Source of the DNA: Luidia sarsii
Lineage: Eukaryota > Echinodermata > Asteroidea > Paxillosida > Luidiidae
Direction: 5' to 3'
DNA: 64,000 nucleotides
Assembly (NCBI GenBank): GCA_949987565.1
Contig: OX465107.1
Coordinates: forward strand, 4,915,659-4,979,658
Part shown: positions 47,701-59,500 of the stretch, one piece after another
How the letters are laid out: every line of letters starts with the position of its first letter
Numbering within the stretch: the stretch's first letter is position 1
Position numbers and translations under genes: made by a program
The notes under the pieces: model-generated
Told to the model about the DNA's origin: nothing
Seen by the model: the letters and a program-made list of their open reading frames with translations, nothing else
The model's database searches: none

Positions 47701-50700
47701 TTCTGAAGAAGTACACTGTATAAGGGGGTGTGAATGGCGCATGTATGTTGTAAGTGCTTCGAGCACTGCAGTAAATGCACGGCATAAGACTGTGCAAAGA
47801 TGCATATCCTTCAGTGCATGCAACGAAGGCATCATTCGATCGGCTGCATGATTATATACCGCCTATAAAGGCTACACGGTCATGAAAGTTACGGGGCAAA
47901 ATGTTTGGCATTCTACTGTCCATTAGAACATGTTGGGAGCCTGTTAGTGTTACAAGTTTTGACCAAGACGAGCCAAACGTTGAGCTTTTATTTGCCAGTA
48001 ATGTAACCAGTTAAAGTCAATGACAAACGGACTGGGAACTTTTGAACAAATTGAAAAAGTGGCTTCCAAATGATTGACTGGACCGGGTCCAGTCAAGGTT
48101 TTCTTTATCATTTTTTTCAATCACTTCAAATTTTGATATATATTTTTTTTACAGTGTCAGTGCGTTGTTTTACCCAAATGAATCTTGGTATCGGTAACAG
48201 ACTTCAATCTTATCTCGATATTATATATATATAAAAAAAAGAATACCTATGCAAGGTATAGGTGTCTGGGAAAATGCATGAAACAACAAAATATCTGAGT
48301 AAGACTTTGCAGGTTAAGGTTTGCGGTGACACCATGTATAAGGTCTCTTAAAGAAGAGGTGTGGTTAGGAGATGGCGGCCAGAGCATACTGGTCGAAACG
48401 TCGAGTTACCACTCAGGTCCTTTTCAGAACCACACCTCTTCTTTAAGAGACCTTAAACATGGTGTCACCGCAGACCTTCCTATATTAAAATATCTGAGGA
48501 AAAGATTTATGGGCAGATATCAAGGCCCTTTTCCAAACCTTCAACTTCAACAAAGAACTCCAAACTGTGAATTAAGCTTTTTTTTTTTATAATAGAGAAC
48601 AAATAGGTTTTGGAAAAGGGCCCAAATATTATATAAAACGGTGCAACCGTTTTCTCGAATTAGCGTTACCACAATCACGGGCAGTGTCACGTTTTAAAAA
48701 AAATGACAACTTTCATTTGCCTCAAATCATGGCCCGAACGGCAAATTCAAAGAGACAATTCCATTAAAGATAAAAACAAAATGGATATTCAAAGTTAAAA
48801 CTGCATGAAATAAACACCAATAGCACATCTTTTTCCAGAAATACTGTACACAATAGGCCTAGTACTAGTATGACCCATGACTCGCACTCGAATCAAGTTC
48901 CACTTTCCAAAACTCAGACTCGAGTCAAGATAACAGATATTGGGTCGGACTCGGGTTTGGTGACTCGGACTCGAACGTTTTGTGGAGATGAAATCTTGGA
49001 ATTGGTTGTTCTCTCTCGTGTGATCGCAGAAAGACATGCGGAGACAGGACCAGACTCTACTGCGCCAACTCCTGCGCATATACGCCATGATCAACGACCT
49101 CTGCGGCTGCGCCAACGACCGGTCGCCTAGCAACCAGCACAGCGCCCCCATCACGCCGGACGAGGTGCCCGAGCTGCTCACCCAATCCGGGCACCTGGAC
49201 ATCCGGGACATTGTCAGCCGTCTCTCGCCCATCAGGCGGCGCAGGGGCAGCGACCCCGAGGCGCTCTACGGGGCTGACGTCATCGGTTCCCTCGACTTCG
49301 ACGAGAATGACGTAGAAGGTGAGCCGAAGAGCCCCTCAAAGTGCAAACCGCCCACTCCAAGTTCAAAGCTCGATCTTCGGCTTCCTTATAACATGCTATG
49401 ACATGGCCCTCCTTCAATGCAAGCACAGCTCTGGTCGATTTCACGAAACCGGCATCGTAACTTACGATCAATTTCGTATGCAACACGATGAGCGATGCAC
49501 AGAAACCACACGGCCTGTAAACACTTACGATGGGTTACCAACCGTTGAGTTGAGTTACGGTGCATCGTAAAGCTTTGTGAAATCCACCCACATAATGCAG
49601 GTCTAACTGCAGTTGTTATCAGCCCAAGACTGGCGCTAAATTACACGTGGCCGCACCGAGTTCAGACTATAGTGTTATATGAATATGCTCGATCTCTTCT
49701 CACATGCGCAGTGAACGGACTGTTGTTTCTATTAAAGAGATAAATCAAACACACGAGTCTATGGAAATCTGCTTCTATATACCCTCACCGCTAGCTGGCG
49801 GTGCCTGTAGACTCCTGAGCACATTGAATCCGTAGCCAGAAAGGGCCGCAGACAAAACTAACCTAGGCATGATTATGTGGAGTTTGTAGACGACAGCAGG
49901 CGCCAGACATCAGGGAAACCGCCAGTGGGCAACCTACTTATAGCTCCATGGTAAACGTACGTCACGCATCGTTTCACATAGACTTTTATTTTGGTTCCCA
50001 AACATGGACTTCCATTATTTCTGTATGGACGGCCATCAGCTTTCACTTTCCCCCTTGAGTTCCTCCGGTTCTTTTCAGAACCACACTTACTCGCAAAAGA
50101 GTGGTGTCATGGTGTCTCCGCAAACCTATTTATCCAGCTTTCATAAAATCAAGTCAACCACAGCCGACTACAGCTTTCGTCTAAAAATACCTTTCCGACA
50201 TTCAACAATCAAAAGACGTGCCTATATTTTGACATTACTGAGTATTCTTGTGGTCGTTTTTTGTATTTATCGTGACAGCCTACCACAGTTTGCCAACCGA
50301 AACTGCGGCTGTGGCGTAGCAAAATAAAGGTCTATACAAACGAACGTCGGTTCTTTCCTCATAACTTTATATAGCCTATACGGAGACCCGGCGTCGATTT
50401 CATTGAGCGTCGTCTGTCTGTGGGATATTACGTCTGTTACCCATTACATGTATATATTTCATGGATGAGGCCCCCTCTGTCGTACTTAATTTGCAAAAGA
50501 AACTTCCTCCGTCCAACCATTAACTTACTATGTTCTTTGAAATGTTACGACGAAGTCATATACAGCACACTGTATAATTATATTATAGTCATAGCACTGC
50601 AAAATTGAGACAGAGTCATGGAATTGAAGCAGTGCTTTGAATTATCAATATCATCTAGGCCTAACAGCCAGGTTTCGTTGCGTGCAGTTTACGCGTATGA

Positions 50701-51293
50701 ACACACGTAGTGTTGTAGTGGTGAAATACACCCCATGTCGAAAGCGATGTCTGTTTGGGAAATGTCGAAACCAATAATACATGTACACCAAGTGCCAGTT
50801 ACGTAGGTCGATATGATCAACATATAGCGCGCGACACGTATATAAGCAGACGCTGTGCATTTTGTGCGATGTCATAGGCCGAATATGTTATTTTTTATAC
50901 CGAGTCGTGTTTTACCGAGTGGTGCGGTTGCCACTGAGATAATCGGATCGGTTAAACATCCCTGGTCACCTTTACTGCTGGGCAGAGGTTGGCCGGTAAA
51001 AGTAACCATTCGGCTCGGTTGAAGTAACCCCGAGGAAAGTTTACTGGAGTAACCACCGTCTCGGTTACTTTAACGCCGCTCTTTCAGAGGCAAAGAAGAA
51101 TTGTCTATAATTATATCGCCCGCAGTTCGCTTCCGATATTCCTTCAAATTCTAACTATGGGTCCCGGTTTACCAACCGTCATTGTCGATGCCCCATGCCT
51201 TACCTTGTTAGTCACCAACTTCGGTTCGCTCGTTTATTTATGTGTTTGATTGTCACAGATGTCCTCAGCATGTCGTGCCCCATCTTCGTCTAG
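44722..51293 (+). CDS. FAM89/LURAP1-like leucine-rich adaptor, 3 coding exons
   Basis: Coding exons: 44722-45015, 49030-49318, 51259-51293 (206 codons with stop). ATG is in a good context (GCGCCATGG). Residues 1-60 are Ala/Gly/Pro-rich and look disordered. Across the exon 1/2 join runs the leucine-rich heptad LRKELKDMRRQDQTLLRQL then LRIYAMINDLCG, resembling LRKEM..LRQLDMSLLCQLYSLYESI of FAM89 and MELAYLRAIDVKILQQL of LURAP1. A basic-serine patch (SPIRRRRGSDPEALYG) followed by IGSLDFDEND recalls SRRGSWNSL...GSYLDT of LURAP1L. Relatives are cytoplasmic adaptors for MRCK, MYO18A or LIMK1 in actin and NF-kB signalling; function here is inference. Exon 3 adds only DVLSMSCPIFV, a possible PDZ ligand. 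Alternatives: an acceptor at 51267-51268 gives a longer basic tail; retaining intron 2 stops at 49401. Exons 1-2 are firm; exon 3 and exact subfamily are less so. Confidence 0.7.
45088..45146. repeat. F1 core in adaptor-gene intron 1
   Basis: ACATTTAGTGGGCCTGACGT, TTCGATCCTAGCAGGACC and TTTCTCAAAGGCAG, 70 bp after the exon-1 donor; one arm only. Confidence 0.85.
45240..45345. repeat. F2 copy
   Basis: GTTCGAAACGTCGAGTTCC, TCCGGTTCTTTTCAGAACC and ACACTCACAAAAGAGAAGTT: the loop and right arm of F2. Confidence 0.75.
45433..45556. repeat. Diverged F1 copy
   Basis: AAACATGTTGCAAACTGGTT, TATGCAGAGGGCCTGGCGTT and TCTATCCTAGCAGGATC, then inverted GGCTAGGATCGAAACG. Confidence 0.75.
46070..46465. repeat. 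TACATGTA-rich cluster in adaptor-gene intron 1
   Basis: About 400 bp where GTACATGTACATG, GTACTGTACA and ACCGGTACATG units make up much of the sequence. Open frames over it are simple-sequence artefacts. Confidence 0.85.
46851..46982. repeat. Diverged F1 copy
   Basis: AAGTTGCAAACTACTGACTG, GATGACTAAACTTATAC, then AATGTCCTTTATTAAAAACG and TCAGACCCTAGC. The core is largely lost. Confidence 0.5.
46983..48316. other. Adaptor-gene intron 1: unique sequence, no gene seen
   Basis: A G run (47109-47123) is followed by an F1-like GTTTCGATCCCAGACC at 47130-47145. 47395-47660 is repeat-free and moderately GC-rich. A SINE-tail-like TGACTGGACCGGGTCCAGTC is at 48073-48092. Confidence 0.5.
48317..48478. 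repeat. F2 palindrome, full copy with 51-bp arms
   Basis: Left arm AAGGTTTGCGGTGACACCAT...GTGTGGTT (48317-48367) pairs almost perfectly with 48428-48478; the loop of about 60 bp contains GTCGAAACGTCGAGTTACC. It defines the F2 family seen at 9.8, 14.95, 26.6, 30.1, 34.3, 45.3, 50.1 and 62.7 kb. Confidence 0.92.
48875..48980. repeat. GACTCGAGTC-type repeat just upstream of adaptor exon 2
   Basis: ACTCGCACTCGAATCAAG, CAGACTCGAGTCAAG and GGTCGGACTCGGGTTTGGT, ending about 50 bp before the exon-2 acceptor. Confidence 0.65.
49436..49590. mobile_element. MITE-like element with GATTTCAC ends
   Basis: In adaptor-gene intron 2. GTCGATTTCACGAAACCGGC at the left and TAAAGCTTTGTGAAATCCACC at the right. 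Same end type as 4086-4256 and same interior as 35238-35335. Confidence 0.65.
50055..50132. repeat. F2 half-copy
   Basis: CTTGAGTTCCTCCGGTTCTT, TTCAGAACCACACTTACTCG and TGGTGTCTCCGCAAACCTAT. Confidence 0.8.
50800..51085. repeat. Diverged copy of the 38.85-39.14 kb repeat
   Basis: TGTCATAGGCCGAATATG, TACCGAGTCGTGTTTTACCG, AATCGGATCGGTTAAACATC, GGGCAGAGGTTGGCCGG and GTCTCGGTTACTTTAACGCC match 38910-39140 in order and orientation. Lies in adaptor-gene intron 2. Confidence 0.75.
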
Positions 51294-51479
51294 ACGAACC
51301 GGGCTCCTTCCAAGGTGCGTCGAACGGATTGCGGAGCGGCTGGAGCGTCCCCGTCCGGCGGCGGCAGCAGTGGATGGAGGGGCAGCGTGCCGGCTACTAA
51401 GGGGTGGTGTTATTATGCCGCGGTGTGCCGATCGGACCTTGAGGAACAAGAGAGGAACAGAGGAGAAGTGATGAAGTTG

Positions 51480-52470
51480 GACGGGTCACGATGAGCTTAG
51501 AGGAGGTCGTCACGACCACGAGAAACGACTCGTGATGAATTTGTGGGGGGCCGTATAATAACGAACTTGGCCGGGTCGTAGGAAACTTGGTGGGTCGTAA
51601 CGATTTGGGAGGAGTCGTCAGAAACTAGTCGATGGGGTTGCAGCGCATATGGAAGGGTCGCAACAAACTCGGGGAGGTCGTTATACGAACCTCGAGGGGT
51701 CATGACTAACGTGGAGAGGTCGCTACGAACTTGGAGGGGTGGTGACGAATGTCTAGGGGTCTTAACGACCTTAGAAGGGTGGTAACGAACTGGGAGCTAG
51801 GGATCGTAAAGAACCCGGCTGGTCGTGACGACCTTTGGACGGGTTTGGAGAGGTCACGGTGAACCTCCAGAGGTCGTGACGAAATTGAAGAGGCCGAGGC
51901 AAACTTGGAGGAGTCGTGTGAGGCTTGCAAAATGAGGAAAAGAACTTACAGGGTTAAGGACCAACTTGGAGGTGTTTTAAAGAGGTTTAAATGTTTGAAT
52001 GAAGGACCTAGAGAGGTCGTGGTAGGGTTGGTAGGGTTGTAACGAACATAAGGGCCATAATTATGATAAGTCGAGGGTTTACGTCCATCTATGAGATGCT
52101 GTGACGAGCTGGGAAGGGTCATGACAAAATGGAGAGGTCATGACAAAATGTGGAGAGGTCATGGCAAATGCGGAGAGGTCATGGCAAATGCGGAGAGGTC
52201 ATTGCAAATTTAGAGAGGTCATGACAAATTTAGAGAGGTCATGGCAAATGCGGAGAGGTCATGGCAAATTTAGAGAGGTCATGGCAAATTTAGAGAGGTC
52301 ATGGCAAATTTAGAGAGGTCATGTCAAATTTGGAGGGGTCATGTCGAACACGGAATGATTGAGAAGAGTTCGGAGGGGCTGTGACGAATATAAAGAAGTC
52401 TTCTTTGAAAGGTCACGGTGAACTGGGGTCGTGTCGACTTTGGTGTGGTCAAGACGAGCTTGGTGAGGTC
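51480..52470. repeat. 20-bp minisatellite with decayed flanks
   Basis: Homogeneous core at about 52117-52340: GGTCATGGCAAATTTAGAGA repeated, variant GGTCATGGCAAATGCGGAGA. Both sides (51480-52080, 52340-52470) carry degenerate relatives such as GGGTCGTAACGAACTTGGAG at a similar spacing. Starts about 190 bp after the adaptor gene's proposed stop. Confidence 0.9.
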
Positions 52471-53556
52471 ATTACTATCATGGAAGGGTCACCTTACTTT
52501 GCCCTTACTTTGAGCAGGTGAGTGAAGATTTACTAAGTCCTCACCCGGACAAGAAATGATTGGAATGAAGGATATCGGCCTACGGAGGCGACATGAAGAG
52601 TGCCAACATAGAACATGCAGCATGTAAAATCAGCAATCAAACTGGTTCAAACATTCAATCTGCAGAAACCCATTGGCATGAATGTTCATGTCACCGATCG
52701 ACCTGAGTAATGCGGCCTGTTGAAGCATGTGCACCCATATACCGAATGCGGCCGGTTGAGTCAGCACGACAGCATTGCCGATAGCAGGAAGGGAGCATTG
52801 AACAACCAACCTTGCTTCACCGACGCTGGTCAATATATCGACTCTTTGCATTACGGCATGGCCAATAAAAATGACCTCCAACTGTTGGAGTGCGAAGGAT
52901 AAAATTCACTGAGAAACTCCAGACATTTCTGAACAAACCAAGCGCTGAGCGAACGATTTTGCCTGGATGTACATGCGTCACTGCTAGCTATACTCACAGA
53001 CTTCTTGAATAGGTTTGGTTGTGTTAACGTTGCAATTGCAGGGTATACCCGAGTATCGAGCTTATTTTGTCCAACAGTGTGACCAGCCACCCGCAAAGAT
53101 CGGTTACAATGCACCTCCTCGATGCGAAACCAATATATGCAATACCCGCGGTGACATGATCTCTCATTTTTTTTTTTAGCGTATTGCAAGGTCAATGCCA
53201 AATAGTTAGTTTTCCAAATGGAGCCTTTACCGCCAGTTATTATTTTTCTTACCGTGACTTTTCTGATTGTTGTGATGAATTTGAACGTCGATAGAAATTA
53301 AAACAAGTGTGCAATCATAATGAGTGTCGTGTTTGTTATCATTGGTCGATGGCCATCCCCCTAAATTATTTCGTTCAAATGTCTGTGCGATCGATGGTTC
53401 CGTGGTAAACTCAGAGAGTGTTCACAGGCGCACTGCTCGTGCATATTCGCCCCAAAACAAGGCTATAAAGCCACTCACAGTTAAGGGTTAAAGCTATACA
53501 GAAATCAAAATAAACTTGGGGTTAAATAAATCGGTATTGTTATAAAACCCAACATG
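52471..53556. other. No gene seen
   Basis: Unique sequence with two minus-strand frames (52630-52881, 52851-53201) lacking any family resemblance. From about 53495 the sequence matches the dispersed repeat at 2835-2900 (AGAAATC, TTAAATAAATCGGTATTGTT, ATAAAACCCAA). Confidence 0.5.
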
Positions 53557-56500
53557 TCTATGTCTCCCCATCCCTCTCTCCTCTGACCATGTCTTCCCAT
53601 CCCTCTCTCCCTGACCCTGACCCTGTCTCCCCATCCCTCTCTCCTCTGACCCTGTCTCCCCATCCCTCTCTCCTCTGACCCTGTCTCCCTATCCCTCTCT
53701 CCTCTGACCCTGTCTTCCCATCCCTCTCTCCCTGACCCTGTCTTCCCATCCCTCTCTCCCTGACCCTGTCTCCCCATCCCTCTCTCCTCTGACCCTGTCT
53801 CCCCATCCTTCTCTCCCTGACCCTGTCTCCCCATCCTTCTCTCCTCTGACCCTGTCTTCCCATCCCTCTCTCCTCTGACCCTGTCTCCCCATCCCTCTCT
53901 CCTCTGACCCTGTCTTCCCATCCCTCTCTCCTCTGACCCTGTCTCCCCATCCTTCTCTCCCTGACCCTGTCTCCCCATCCCTCTCTCCTCTGACCCTGTC
54001 TCCCCATCCTTCTCTCCCTGACCCTGTCTCCCAATCCCTCTCTCCTCTGACCCTGTCTCCCCATCCCTCTCTCCCTGACCCTGTCTCCCAATCCCTCTCT
54101 CCTCTGACCCTGTCTCCCCACCCATTCTCCCTGACCCTGTCTCTCCATCCCTCTCTCCTCTGACCCTGTCTTCCCATCCCTCTCTCCTCTTACCCTGTCT
54201 CCCCATCCTTCTCTCCCTGACCCTGTCTCCCTATCCCTCTCTCCCTGACCCTGACGTCCCTGTCTCCCCATCCCTCTCTCCTCTGACCCTGTCTCCCCAT
54301 CACTCTCTCCCTGACCCTGTCTCCCCACCCCTCTCTCCTCTGACCCTGTCTCCCCATCCCTCTCTCCCTGACCCTGTCTTCCCATCCTTCTCTCCCTGAC
54401 CCTGTCTCCCCATCCCTCTCTCCTCTGACCCTGTCTCCCCACCCCTCTCTCCCTGACCCTGTCTCCCCACCTCTCTCTTCCTCACCCTGTCTCCCCATCC
54501 CTCTCTCCTCTGACCCTGTCTCCCCATCACTCTCCCCCTCACCCTGTCTCCCCATCCCTCTCTCCTCTGACCCTGTCTCCTCATCCCTCTCTCCTGACCC
54601 TGACCCTGTCTCCCCATCCCTCTCTCTCCCTCACCCTGTCTCCCCATCCCTCTCCCCCTCACCCTGTCTCCCCATCCCTCTCTCCCTGACCCTATCTCCC
54701 CATCCCTCTCTCCCTGACCCTGTCTCCCCATCCCTCTCTCCCTGACCCTGTCTCCCCATCTCTCTCTCCTCTGACCCTGTCTCCCCATCCCCCCTCCTCT
54801 GACCCTGTCTCCCCATCCCTCTCTCCTCTGACCCTGTCTCCCCATCTCTCTCTCCCTGACCCTGTCTCCCCATCTCTCTCTCCTCTGACCCTGTCTCCCC
54901 ATCCCTCTCTCCTCTGACCCTGTCTCCCCATCCCTCTCTCCTCTGACCCTGTCTTCCCATCCCTCTCTCCTCTGACCCTGTCTCCCGATCCCTCTCTCCC
55001 TGACCCCGACCCTGTCTCCCCATTCTTCTCTCCCTGACCCTGACCCTGTCTCCCCATCTCTCTCTCCTCTGACCCTGTCTCCCTATCCCTCCCTCCTCTG
55101 ACCCTGTCTCCCCATCCCTCTCTCCCTGACCCTGACCCTGTCTCCCCATCCCTCTCTCCCTGACCCTGTCTCCCCATCTCTCTCTCCCTGACCCTGTCTC
55201 CCCATCTCTCTCTCCTCTGACCCTGCCTCCCCACCCCTCTCTCCCTGACCATGTCTCCCCATCCCTCTCTCCTCTGACCCTGTCTCCCCATCCCTCTCTC
55301 CTCTGACCCTGTCTTCCCATCCCTCTCTCCTCTGACCCTGTCTCCCCATCCCTCTCTCCTCTGACCCTGTCTCCCCATCCCTCTCTCCTCTGACCCTGTC
55401 TTCCCATCCCTCTCTCCTCTGACCCTGTCTCCCCATCCCTCTCTCCCTGACCCCGACCCTGTCTCCCCATCCTTCTCTCCCTGACCCTGACCCTGTCTCC
55501 CCATCTCTCTCTCCTCTGACCCTGTCTCCCTATCCCTCCCTCCTCTGACCCTGTCTCCCCATCCCTCTCTCCCTGACCCTGACCCTGTCTCCCATCCCTC
55601 TCTCCCTGACCCTGTCTCCCCATCTCTCTCCTCTGACCCTGCCTCCCCACCCCTCTCTCCTCTGACCCTGTCTCCCCATCTCTCTCTCCTCAGACCCTGC
55701 CTTCCCACCCCTCTCTCCTCTGACCCTGTCTCCCCATCCCTCTCTCCTCTGACCCTGTCTCCCCATCCCTCTCTCCCTGACCCTGTCTCCCCATCCCTCT
55801 CTCCCTCACCCTGTCTCCCCATCCCTCTCCCCTCACCCTGTCTCCCCATCTCTCTCTCCTCTGACCCTATCTCCCCATCCCTCTCTCCTCTGACCGTCTT
55901 CCCATCCCTCTCTTCCTGACCCTGTCTCCCCATCCCTCTCTCCCTGACCCTGTCTCCCAATCTCTCTCTCCTCTGACCCTTTCTCCCCATCCCTCTCTCC
56001 TCTGACCCTGTCTCCCCATCCCTCTCTCCTCTGACCCTGTCTCCCCATCCCTCTCTCCCTGACCCTGTCTCCCCATCTCTCTCTCCTCTGACCCTGTCTC
56101 CCCATACCTCTCTCCTCTGACCCTGTCTCCCCATCCCTCTCTCCTCTGACCCTGTCTCCCCATCCCTCTCTCCCTGACCCTGTCTCCCCATCTCTCTCTC
56201 CTCTGACCCTGTCTCCCCATCCCTCTCTCCTCTGACCGTCTTCCCATCCCTCTCTCCCTGACCCTGTCTCCCCATCCCTCTCTCCTCTGACCCTGTCTCC
56301 CCATCCCTCTCTCCCTGACCCTGTCTCCCCATCCCTCTCTCCCTGACCCTGTCTCCCCATCTCTCTCTCCTCTGACCCTGTCTCCCCATCTCTCTCTTCT
56401 CTGACCCTGTCTCCCTATCCCTCTCTCCTCTGACCCTGTCTCCCCATCCCTCTCTCCCTGACCCTGTCTCCCCATCCCTCTCTCCCTGACCCTGTCTCCC

Positions 56501-59500
56501 CATCCCTCTCTCCTCTGACCCTGTCTCCCCATCCCTCTCTCCTCTGACCCTGTCTCCCCATCTCTCTCTCCTCTGACCATGTCTCCCCATCCCTCTCTCC
56601 CTGACCCTGTCTCCCCACCCCTCTCTCCTCTGACCCTGTCTCCCCATCCCTCTCTCCTCTGATCCTGTCTCCCCATCCCTCTCTCCTCTGACCCTGTCTC
56701 CCCATCTCTCTCTCCTCTGACCATGTCTCCCCATCCCTCTCTCCCTGACCCTGTCTCCCCATCCCTCTCTCCCTGACCCTCACCCTGTCTCCCCATCCCT
56801 CTCTCCCTCACCCTGTCTCCCATCCCTCTCTCCCTCACCCTGTCTCCCCATCCCTCTCTCTCCTCTGACTCTGTCTCCCCATCCTTCTCTCCCTGACCCT
56901 GTCTCCCTATCCCTCCCTCCTCTGACCCTGTCTCCCCATCCCTCTCTCCCTGACCCTGACCCTGTCTCCCCATCCCTCTCTCCCTGACCCTGTCTCCCCA
57001 TCTCTCTCTCCCTGACCCTGTCTCCCCATCTCTCTCTCCTCTGACCCTGCCTCCCCACCCCTCTCTCCCTGACCATGTCTCCCCATCCCTCTCTCCTCTG
57101 ACCCTGTCTCCCCATCCCTCTCTCCTCTGACCCTGTCTTCCCATCCCTCTCTCCTCTGACCCTGTCTCCCCATCCCTCTCTCCCTGACCCCGACCCTGTC
57201 TCCCCATCCTTCTCTCCCTGACCCTGACCCTGTCTCCCCATCTCTCTCTCCTCTGACCCTGTCTCCCTATCCCTCCCTCCTCTGACCCTGTCTCCCCATC
57301 CCTCTCTCCTCTGACCCTGTCTCCCCATCCCTCTCTCCTCTGACCGTCTTCCCATCCCTCTCTCCCTGACCCTGTCTCCCCATCCCTCTCTCCTCTGACC
57401 CTGTCTCCCCATCCCTCTCTCCCTGACCATGTCTCCCCATCCCTCTCTCCCTAACCCTGTCTCCCCATCCCTCTCTCCTCTGACCCTGTCTCCCCATCCC
57501 TCTCTCCTCTGACCGTCTTCCCATCCCTCTCTCCCTGACCCTGTCTCCCCATCCCTCTCTCCTCTGACCCTGTCTCCCCATCCCTCTCTCCCTGACCCTG
57601 TCTCCCCATCCCTCTCTCCTCTGACCCTGTCTCCCCATCCCTCTCTCCTCTGACCGTCTTCCCATCCCTCTCTCCCTGACCCTGTCTCCCCATCCCTCTC
57701 TCCTCTGACCCTGTCTCCCCATCCCTCTTTCACTGACCCTGTCTCCCCATCCCTCTCTCCCTGACCCTGTCTCCCCATCTCTCTCTCCTCTGTCCCTGTC
57801 TCCCCATCTCTCTCTTCTCTGACCCTGTCTCCCTATCCCTCTCTCCTCTGACCCTGTCTCCCCATCCCTCTCTCCCTGACCCTGTCTCCCCATCCCTCTC
57901 TCCCTGACCCTGTCTCCCCATCCCTCTCTCCTCTGACCCTGTCTCCCCATCCCTCTCTCCTCTGACCCTGTCTCCCCATCTCTCTCTCCTCTGACCATGT
58001 CTCCCCATCCCTCTCTCCCTGACCCTGTCTCCCCACCCCTCTCTCCTCTGACCCTGTCTCCCCATCCCTCTCTCCTCTGATCCTGTCTCCCCATCCCTCT
58101 CTCCTCTGACCCTGTCTCCCCATCTCTCTCTCCTCTGACCATGTCTCCCCATCCCTCTCTCCCTGACCCTGTCTCCCCATCCCTCTCTCCCTGACCCTCA
58201 CCCTGTCTCCCCATCCCTCTCTCCCTCACCCTGTCTCCCATCCCTCTCTCCCTCACCCTGTCTCCCCATCCCTCTCTCTCCTCTGACTCTGTCTCCCCAT
58301 CCTTCTCTCCCTGACCCTGTCTCCCTATCCCTCTCTCCCTGACCCTGACGTCCCTGTCTCCCCATCCCTCTCTCCTCTGACCCTGTCTCCCCATCCCTCT
58401 CTCCTCTGACCCTGTCTCCCCATCCCTCTCTCCTCTGACCCTGTCTCCCCATCCCTCTCTCCCTCACCCTGTCTCCCCATCCCTCTCTCCTCTGACCCTG
58501 TCTCCCCATCCCTCTCTCCTCTGACCCTGTCTCCCCATCCCTCTCTCCCTGACCCTGTCTCCCCATCCCTCTCTCCCTGACCCCGACCCTGTCTCCCCAT
58601 CCTTCTCTCCCTGACCCTGACCCTGTCTCCCCATCTCTCTCTCCTCTGACCCTGTCTCCCTATCCCTCCCTCCTCTGACCCTGTCTCCCCATCCCTCTCT
58701 CCTCTGACCCTGTCTCCCCATCCCTCTCTCCTCTGACCGTCTTCCCATCCCTCTCTCCCTGACCCTGTCTCCCCATCCCTCTCTCCTCTGACCCTGTCTC
58801 CCCATCCCTCTCTCCCTGACCATGTCTCCCCATCCCTCTCTCCCTAACCCTGTCTCCCCATCCCTCTCTCCTCTGACCCTGTCTCCCCATCCCTCTCTCC
58901 TCTGACCGTCTTCCCATCCCTCTCTCCCTGACCCTGTCTCCCCATCCCTCTCTCCTCTGACCCTGTCTCCCCATCCCTCTCTCCCTGACCCTGTCTCCCC
59001 ATCCCTCTCTCCTCTGACCCTGTCTCCCCATCCCTCTCTCCTCTGACCGTCTTCCCATCCCTCTCTCCCTGACCCTGTCTCCCCATCCCTCTCTCCTCTG
59101 ACCCTGTCTCCCCATCCCTCTCTCCCTGACCCTGTCTCCCCATCCCTCTCTCCCTGACCCTGTCTCCCCATCTCTCTCTCCTCTGACCCTGTCTCCCCAT
59201 CTCTCTCTTCTCTGACCCTGTCTCCCTATCCCTCTCTCCTCTGACCCTGTCTCCCCATCCCTCTCTCCCTGACCCTGTCTCCCCATCCCTCTCTCCCTGA
59301 CCCTGTCTCCCCATCCCTCTCTCCTCTGACCCTGTCTCCCCATCCCTCTCTCCTCTGACCCTGTCTCCCCATCTCTCTCTCCTCTGACCATGTCTCCCCA
59401 TCCCTCTCTCCCTGACCCTGTCTCCCCACCCCTCTCTCCTCTGACCCTGTCTCCCCATCCCTCTCTCCTCTGATCCTGTCTCCCCATCCCTCTCTCCTCT

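Noticed and set aside
52630..53201. Two minus-strand frames of 83 and 116 codons as a possible two-exon gene
   Set aside because: No family resemblance and no convincing splice pair; the plus strand is also open over part of it.
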